A stretch of 64,000 nucleotides of DNA from [Clostridium] hylemonae DSM 15053 (GTDB lineage: Bacteria; Bacillota; Clostridia; Lachnospirales; Lachnospiraceae). The translations under genes and the position numbers were made by a program. Below, one piece after another: positions 61,678 through 64,000 of this stretch. Location: the NCBI RefSeq assembly GCF_008281175.1, contig NZ_CP036524.1, positions 2,046,001-2,110,000 on the forward strand. The letters run 5' to 3'. Under the pieces are notes generated by a model. That model saw only the letters and a list, made by a program, of their open reading frames with translations. It was not told where the DNA came from and ran no database searches. Positions within the stretch are counted from its first letter, which is position 1. Each line of letters starts with the position of its first letter.

Positions 61678-63797
61678 CCGACTATACTGTCTACTTGTAT
61701 CCCGGCATTCTGAAATCTGCTCATAACGTATCCTGCCTCATCCCGGCTTGTATTCGCCAGGATTATGTACAGGTCTCCTGCTTTTTCACCGAGTATGTCT
61801 GTCTGCCTGACGAGGGAACATACCTTTTTATATACTGCTTCATTCCGACCCGCCATCAGTTTTCCCGGAACTTTCAGCATTGCATACTCCAGCTTGTTCT
61901 CTGCCGCGCCTCCTTTATATATCTCCTCGATTCTGTTAAATTCCTCTTCTCTTAGTACATCCGTTCCTTCTATGTATTGGTCCGCAAGCATGTTCCAGTA
62001 GGTCGTCGCATGGTTCATGGACGACTCGATCAGCCTGCATATGAGCGCAAGTGTGTTGGCTTCATAAAGATTTACTTTCGTGAGGTCTTTCGTCCAGAGC
62101 ATGATGACCGCGCTGAGCTTATCTTTTTCATAGATTCCGCACGCATATGCGGGTAGTTTTGAATCTATTTCACGGTTTCTGTACACGGTTCTTTCAACGA
62201 GCTCCTGATGCATAAAGAAATCACTGCCCGCGTACAGAGACTTGCCAAGCTCTCTCGCCCTCTCTGAGGAGGCTGCTGCCAGACGCATATAGTCAGAATT
62301 TCCTCCTGTGATATAGACAGCGGCATCTTCCATCTCCATCAGTTCGCTCACCACGTCGACCGCCTGGAAAATAACTTTCTGAGGCTCCCAGAAGTCCAGC
62401 CTGCTGGCAACTTCATATATTCTGACCATACTGTTTTCATAATTTACAAGACGTTTTTCATATATTTCCTTCACATATCTGTTGCCGTCATATATTCTCG
62501 TCATGTCGACAAGCTCGCTCTCATAATACTTCTTCTCATCTTCCAGATCGCCGTTGCTTCTTTTGTATTTGTCCCGCATATAGCCGACGAGAACGCCAAT
62601 GATGAGAATCTGCAGAAGCCCCGTGAACGCCGCATATTCAAACGTCTCTCCCACAAGAAACACTTCCCCTATTCTGGCCAGCAGCGTAAGAAGCGCCGCA
62701 AACAGAGAGTGCGCACAACCGTATACGACTGCGATGACAACGACATAAATAAGATAAAAATCCAGAATACTGCCAAGCCACGTGTCTTTAAACAGGTAAT
62801 ATAATATTGTAACAATGAAAAAAAGTCCTATATTCTCCGCAAGCGGGATAAGCTTTTCCCGGACTACGGACTTTTTCGTCTCTTCTCTTATTTCAAGCTC
62901 TTTTTCCTTTTCATAGATCTTAAATAACTCCCTCAAACCGTCTTCCAGGCTGTACTTTTCGTATGATCCCAGCTTTTCATTACTGTCTTTTCCTACGGCC
63001 GGCAGCGCTCCCTTTGTATATTCAAGCTCCCGGACATCTGTCTTACGTCCCTGTACGACATTCTCCACCGCTTCCAGGATCTGTCTCTCGGTATATACGG
63101 TTCCCGGAATGAGATAACAGGATTCTTTCTCTTCCTGCATAAACACACGTACGAGCACATCCACCGCATCTTTTACATACAGTATCCTGTGCTGCCGTTC
63201 TGCCTCTATCTCCACTGCCGGACTTCCCCAGAAACGCTCCATAATACGGGAACACACATTATAATCATGGGTTTTGTAGTCTCCGTATATCTCAGGATAA
63301 CGGATAACACTGATCTGAAATTCACCCGGCCGGTTTTGTTCCTCACACATATATTCTGTCTGGATGACAGTCTGCATGAGCACAGAACCTGCTTCAAACT
63401 CTGTCTCATTGTCTATCATCCCGCCGCCTGTATTTTCGTAGACTCCAAGGGAGGAACAGTAGATCACCTGACGGATCCCCGCTTCTCTTGCACTCATCAG
63501 GAGATTTGTGACACCTGTGAGATAACGTACGGATTCCTGTCCGGTGTCCCTCCACGTATATTTCGTGTCACAGATCCCGAGGATTATCATAATATCTGCC
63601 TTAATATTCTTCATGACAGTACATACATTTTTGCTTCTGTAACTGAAATTATATTCCTGGAATACTCCGTTTCTCGGCTTTTCCCGGCGGTTCTTTTCCG
63701 AGCCTGTTATAACAAATATGTCATGGTTCTCCTTCTTAAGCCTTGTGATCAGCTCTCTGCAATAAATTCCATACTCTCCACATATCAATACTTTCAT
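61674..63797 (-). CDS. pelD: PelD-like c-di-GMP receptor fused to an SDR/epimerase-like domain
   Basis: This 707-residue protein has four parts. Residues 1-290 form an NAD-epimerase (SDR) fold. Residues 319-405 hold four membrane segments. Residues 410-460 are helical. Residues 455-595 are a GAF domain and 610-707 a degenerate GGDEF domain. The active-site GGDEF is replaced by AGDLY (673-677), but the inhibitory-site motif RQTD (664-667) stands at its usual distance of five residues upstream, as in PelD. It should bind c-di-GMP and switch on synthesis. The SDR domain has GEYGIYC where GxxGxxG is expected and no clear YxxxK, so it may be catalytically dead. The start follows CAGGAGAAAT. Confidence 0.87.
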   Translation of the reverse strand: MKVLICGEYGIYCRELITRLKKENHDIFVITGSEKNRREKPRNGVFQEYNFSYRSKNVCTVMKNIKADIMIILGICDTKYTWRDTGQESVRYLTGVTNLLMSAREAGIRQVIYCSSLGVYENTGGGMIDNETEFEAGSVLMQTVIQTEYMCEEQNRPGEFQISVIRYPEIYGDYKTHDYNVCSRIMERFWGSPAVEIEAERQHRILYVKDAVDVLVRVFMQEEKESCYLIPGTVYTERQILEAVENVVQGRKTDVRELEYTKGALPAVGKDSNEKLGSYEKYSLEDGLRELFKIYEKEKELEIREETKKSVVREKLIPLAENIGLFFIVTILYYLFKDTWLGSILDFYLIYVVVIAVVYGCAHSLFAALLTLLARIGEVFLVGETFEYAAFTGLLQILIIGVLVGYMRDKYKRSNGDLEDEKKYYESELVDMTRIYDGNRYVKEIYEKRLVNYENSMVRIYEVASRLDFWEPQKVIFQAVDVVSELMEMEDAAVYITGGNSDYMRLAAASSERARELGKSLYAGSDFFMHQELVERTVYRNREIDSKLPAYACGIYEKDKLSAVIMLWTKDLTKVNLYEANTLALICRLIESSMNHATTYWNMLADQYIEGTDVLREEEFNRIEEIYKGGAAENKLEYAMLKVPGKLMAGRNEAVYKKVCSLVRQTDILGEKAGDLYIILANTSRDEAGYVMSRFQNAGIQVDSIVG

Positions 63798-64000
63798 GAT
63801 TTCTCCTGCTCTCCTTTTGTCTTACGTTCTATCTTTGTTTTCAGGTCCTTATTCTCGTCTTTCAGCAGTGTCAGCTGCATGGCCAGTTCTTTTATCTCTG
63901 TCTCCATCTCGGAGATCGTGATCGTGTGGCGCAGGATGATCAATATGATCACTACCAGCAAAAAGAATATGAGGGCTGCCGGCGGCCACCATATGCCGAG
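63794..64000 (-). CDS. DUF2304-like membrane protein (N-terminus cut off)
   Basis: I translated this frame from the window edge; it ends TGA at 63796-63794, overlapping the pelD start by 4 nt. The 68 visible residues are GIWWPPAALIFFLLVVIILI (membrane segment) followed by a charged coiled coil (ISEMETEIKELAMQLTLLKD). The PP-x-x-L-x-F-F-L segment before LSE-like repeats matches the C-terminus of DUF2304 proteins, which often accompany DPM1-like GT2 enzymes. The start lies beyond 64000. Confidence 0.65.
   Translation of the reverse strand, partial: LGIWWPPAALIFFLLVVIILIILRHTITISEMETEIKELAMQLTLLKDENKDLKTKIERKTKGEQEKS

Noticed and set aside
1-64000. tRNA, rRNA, CRISPR array or transposase gene
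   Set aside because: I looked for typical tRNA 3' ends, spaced direct repeats and transposase-like reading frames and found none I can support.

Overview
The window looks like chromosome of an anaerobic, spore-forming Clostridia, most likely a Lachnospiraceae-type gut organism. This rests on GC content near 50%, a SpoVAF/GerA-type germination protein, an anaerobic class III ribonucleotide reductase, a Firmicutes-type tryptophan T-box and strong AGGAGG ribosome binding sites. The species assignment is inference. I see no tRNA, rRNA, CRISPR array or intact transposase gene.

Region 1 (1-6.7 kb) is an autoinducer-2 (AI-2) uptake locus organised like the enteric lsr system: lsrA-lsrC-lsrD (lsrD cut by the window edge), divergent from lsrR-lsrK and a small cupin. 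Region 2 (6.7-13.3 kb) holds a separate-subunit dihydroxyacetone-type kinase (DhaK, DhaL), a VOC protein, an aldo/keto reductase, a FadR-type GntR regulator, a 3-hydroxyacid dehydrogenase and a DUF1537 acid-sugar kinase. This suggests catabolism of a C4 sugar acid or tetrulose. One palindrome, CCGGTATACCGG, lies at the promoters of both divergent arms of region 2 and, with one end mismatch, at the lsrA promoter. Region 3 (13.3-18.8 kb) has an HD-GNAT fusion, YjbQ, a patatin, and a deaminase-phosphorylase-isomerase set for methylthioadenosine salvage. luxS lies at 23.8 kb, so both AI-2 synthesis and AI-2 capture are encoded here.

Region 4 (19-46.3 kb) is mostly housekeeping and transport: an ABC-F protein with one degenerate ATP site, a TetR-flavodoxin pair flanked by matching palindromes, trpS, three GNATs with FluC, infC-rpmI-rplT (infC starts at AUU), an NSS transporter, DegV-MATE, nrdD-nrdG-dut, and a Trp T-box controlling a trpXYZ transporter. 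Between 32.8 and 33.65 kb there is no gene, only two related long-stem elements each enclosing two hairpins. Two very long perfect palindromes lie at 29.9 and 38.3 kb.

Region 5 (47.2-64 kb, all minus strand, genes overlapping or nearly touching) is an exopolysaccharide operon built on a Pel-like core: a PelD-type c-di-GMP receptor fused to a degenerate SDR domain, PelE, PelF and PelG. It also carries parts that suggest lipid-linked sugar transfer (DUF2304, DPM1-like GT2, a GT-C-like membrane protein), a second flippase, two GT2 enzymes, a DUF2194-like protein in the PelA position, a DUF4832 protein and a teichoic-acid-type glycerophosphotransferase. This mixed cluster is the strongest candidate for an undescribed system.
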